A stretch of 64,000 bases of DNA. It comes from Glaciecola sp965660625. Lineage in GTDB: Bacteria; Pseudomonadota; Gammaproteobacteria; Enterobacterales; Alteromonadaceae. Under the pieces are notes generated by a model that made no database searches, had not been told where the DNA came from, and saw only the letters and a program-made list of their open reading frames with translations. The stretch is taken from positions 526,637 to 590,636 of the forward strand of contig CBFIAR010000001.1 of assembly GCA_965660625.1 (NCBI GenBank), in the 5' to 3' direction. Positions 63,621 through 64,000 of the stretch are shown piece after piece (position 1 is the stretch's first letter; the number at the start of each line of letters is the position of its first letter). A program made the translations under genes and the position numbers.

Positions 63621-64000
63621 CTGTTGTGGTCGCTGATTCGCTTGACCAAGCACCGTTACACTAGCTTGTTGCGCTATCTGCCAACGTGTTAAGGCAGAAG
63701 TTTCAACTGCAAAATCGGTATCTCTGATACGCGACCTGGCTTGCGAAGCATTTTCACTCACGTTCGCCAAATTACGGACGGTTGATTGAAAGCGATTCTG
63801 CAGCGCACCTAAATCTGTACGTTTTGACGTAATAAGCGAGATAGCATTATCCATTAGCGTTAGCGCAGCAGACGCTTGTTCAGCGCTGGCAACTGAGACC
63901 AAATCGTTACCGAAAAGCCCTTCTGTGCCAAATCCACCTTGTCGAGACAAATTAATGGCAATGTATTGCCCTGAATTTGCACCCACTAAAAATATGGACG
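63621..64000 (-). CDS. Second flagellin, partial (both ends missing)
   Basis: The C-terminal 126 or so residues of a second flagellin. FLVGANSGQYIAINLSRQGG aligns with FLVGANSGQSISVNLSTAGL of the first flagellin, and SENASQARSRIRDTDFAVET and VLGQANQRPQQ match its C-terminus. The frame is open to the right window edge, so the gene starts outside; the last few codons are lost in the N gap. It is a diverged paralogue, not a copy. Confidence 0.93.

Noticed and set aside
1..64000. CRISPR arrays, insertion sequences, tRNA or rRNA genes
   Set aside because: None found by reading: no regularly spaced repeats, no transposase frames with terminal repeats, no tRNA-like cloverleaf recognised. The sugar island shows no integrase or flanking att-like repeats, so its mode of transfer is unresolved.

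Overview
The window is the main polar-flagellum and chemotaxis locus of a gammaproteobacterium, most likely an Alteromonadales species. The evidence is the FlrA/FlrB/FlrC regulators, the FlhF/FlhG polar-placement pair, ParC/ParP next to the chemotaxis genes, sigma-54- and sigma-28-type promoters, a DUF2802 gene beside cheW, and moderate G+C (75 of 180 bases at 12001-12180 counted by hand, about 42%). The genus cannot be fixed from sequence reading alone.

From 73 to 49412 every gene is on the minus strand, so transcription runs from right to left. In transcription order there are six blocks. (a) flaG-fliD-fliS-fliT-maf-pseB-pseC-GT9 (49412 to 39618): filament cap, export chaperones and flagellin glycosylation. 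(b) An S9 peptidase, a transglutaminase/TPR lipoprotein and an atypical flagellin. (c) flrA, then flrB-flrC. (d) fliE-F-G-H-I-J and fliK-L-M-N-O-P-Q-R-flhB: basal body, C-ring and export apparatus. (e) A large periplasmic-sensor diguanylate cyclase lying between flhB and flhA. (f) flhA-flhF-flhG-fliA-cheY-cheZ-cheA-cheB-parC-parP-cheW-DUF2802. Sigma-54-like promoters precede fliE (perfect consensus), flrB, fliK and flhA. Sigma-28-like promoters precede flaG and the atypical flagellin. This fits the Vibrio/Pseudomonas-type hierarchy: FlrA with sigma-54 first, then FlrBC, then FliA.

From 49684 to 61787 the strand switches to plus and the DNA becomes clearly more AT-rich (53 G+C of 180 bases at 50101-50280, about 29%). 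This island encodes a small membrane protein, two ATP-grasp ligases, two SAM methyltransferases, an acetolactate-synthase-like ThDP enzyme, a NeuB-type synthase without its C-terminal SAF domain, an SDR reductase, a GH57-like protein, and a fused SpsF-like cytidylyltransferase/PseG-like protein. A 33-codon ORF with a good ribosome binding site sits inside it. With pseB, pseC and maf on the other side of flaG-fliD, the island looks like a pathway for an unusual nonulosonic-acid-type sugar or acyl-sugar put on flagellin. It is the best candidate for undescribed biochemistry here.

The right end (62428-64000) holds two flagellin genes on the minus strand. The second is cut by a run of Ns and by the window edge. 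A structured, apparently non-coding stretch of about 530 bases lies between the first flagellin and a minus-strand terminator at 61861-61896.
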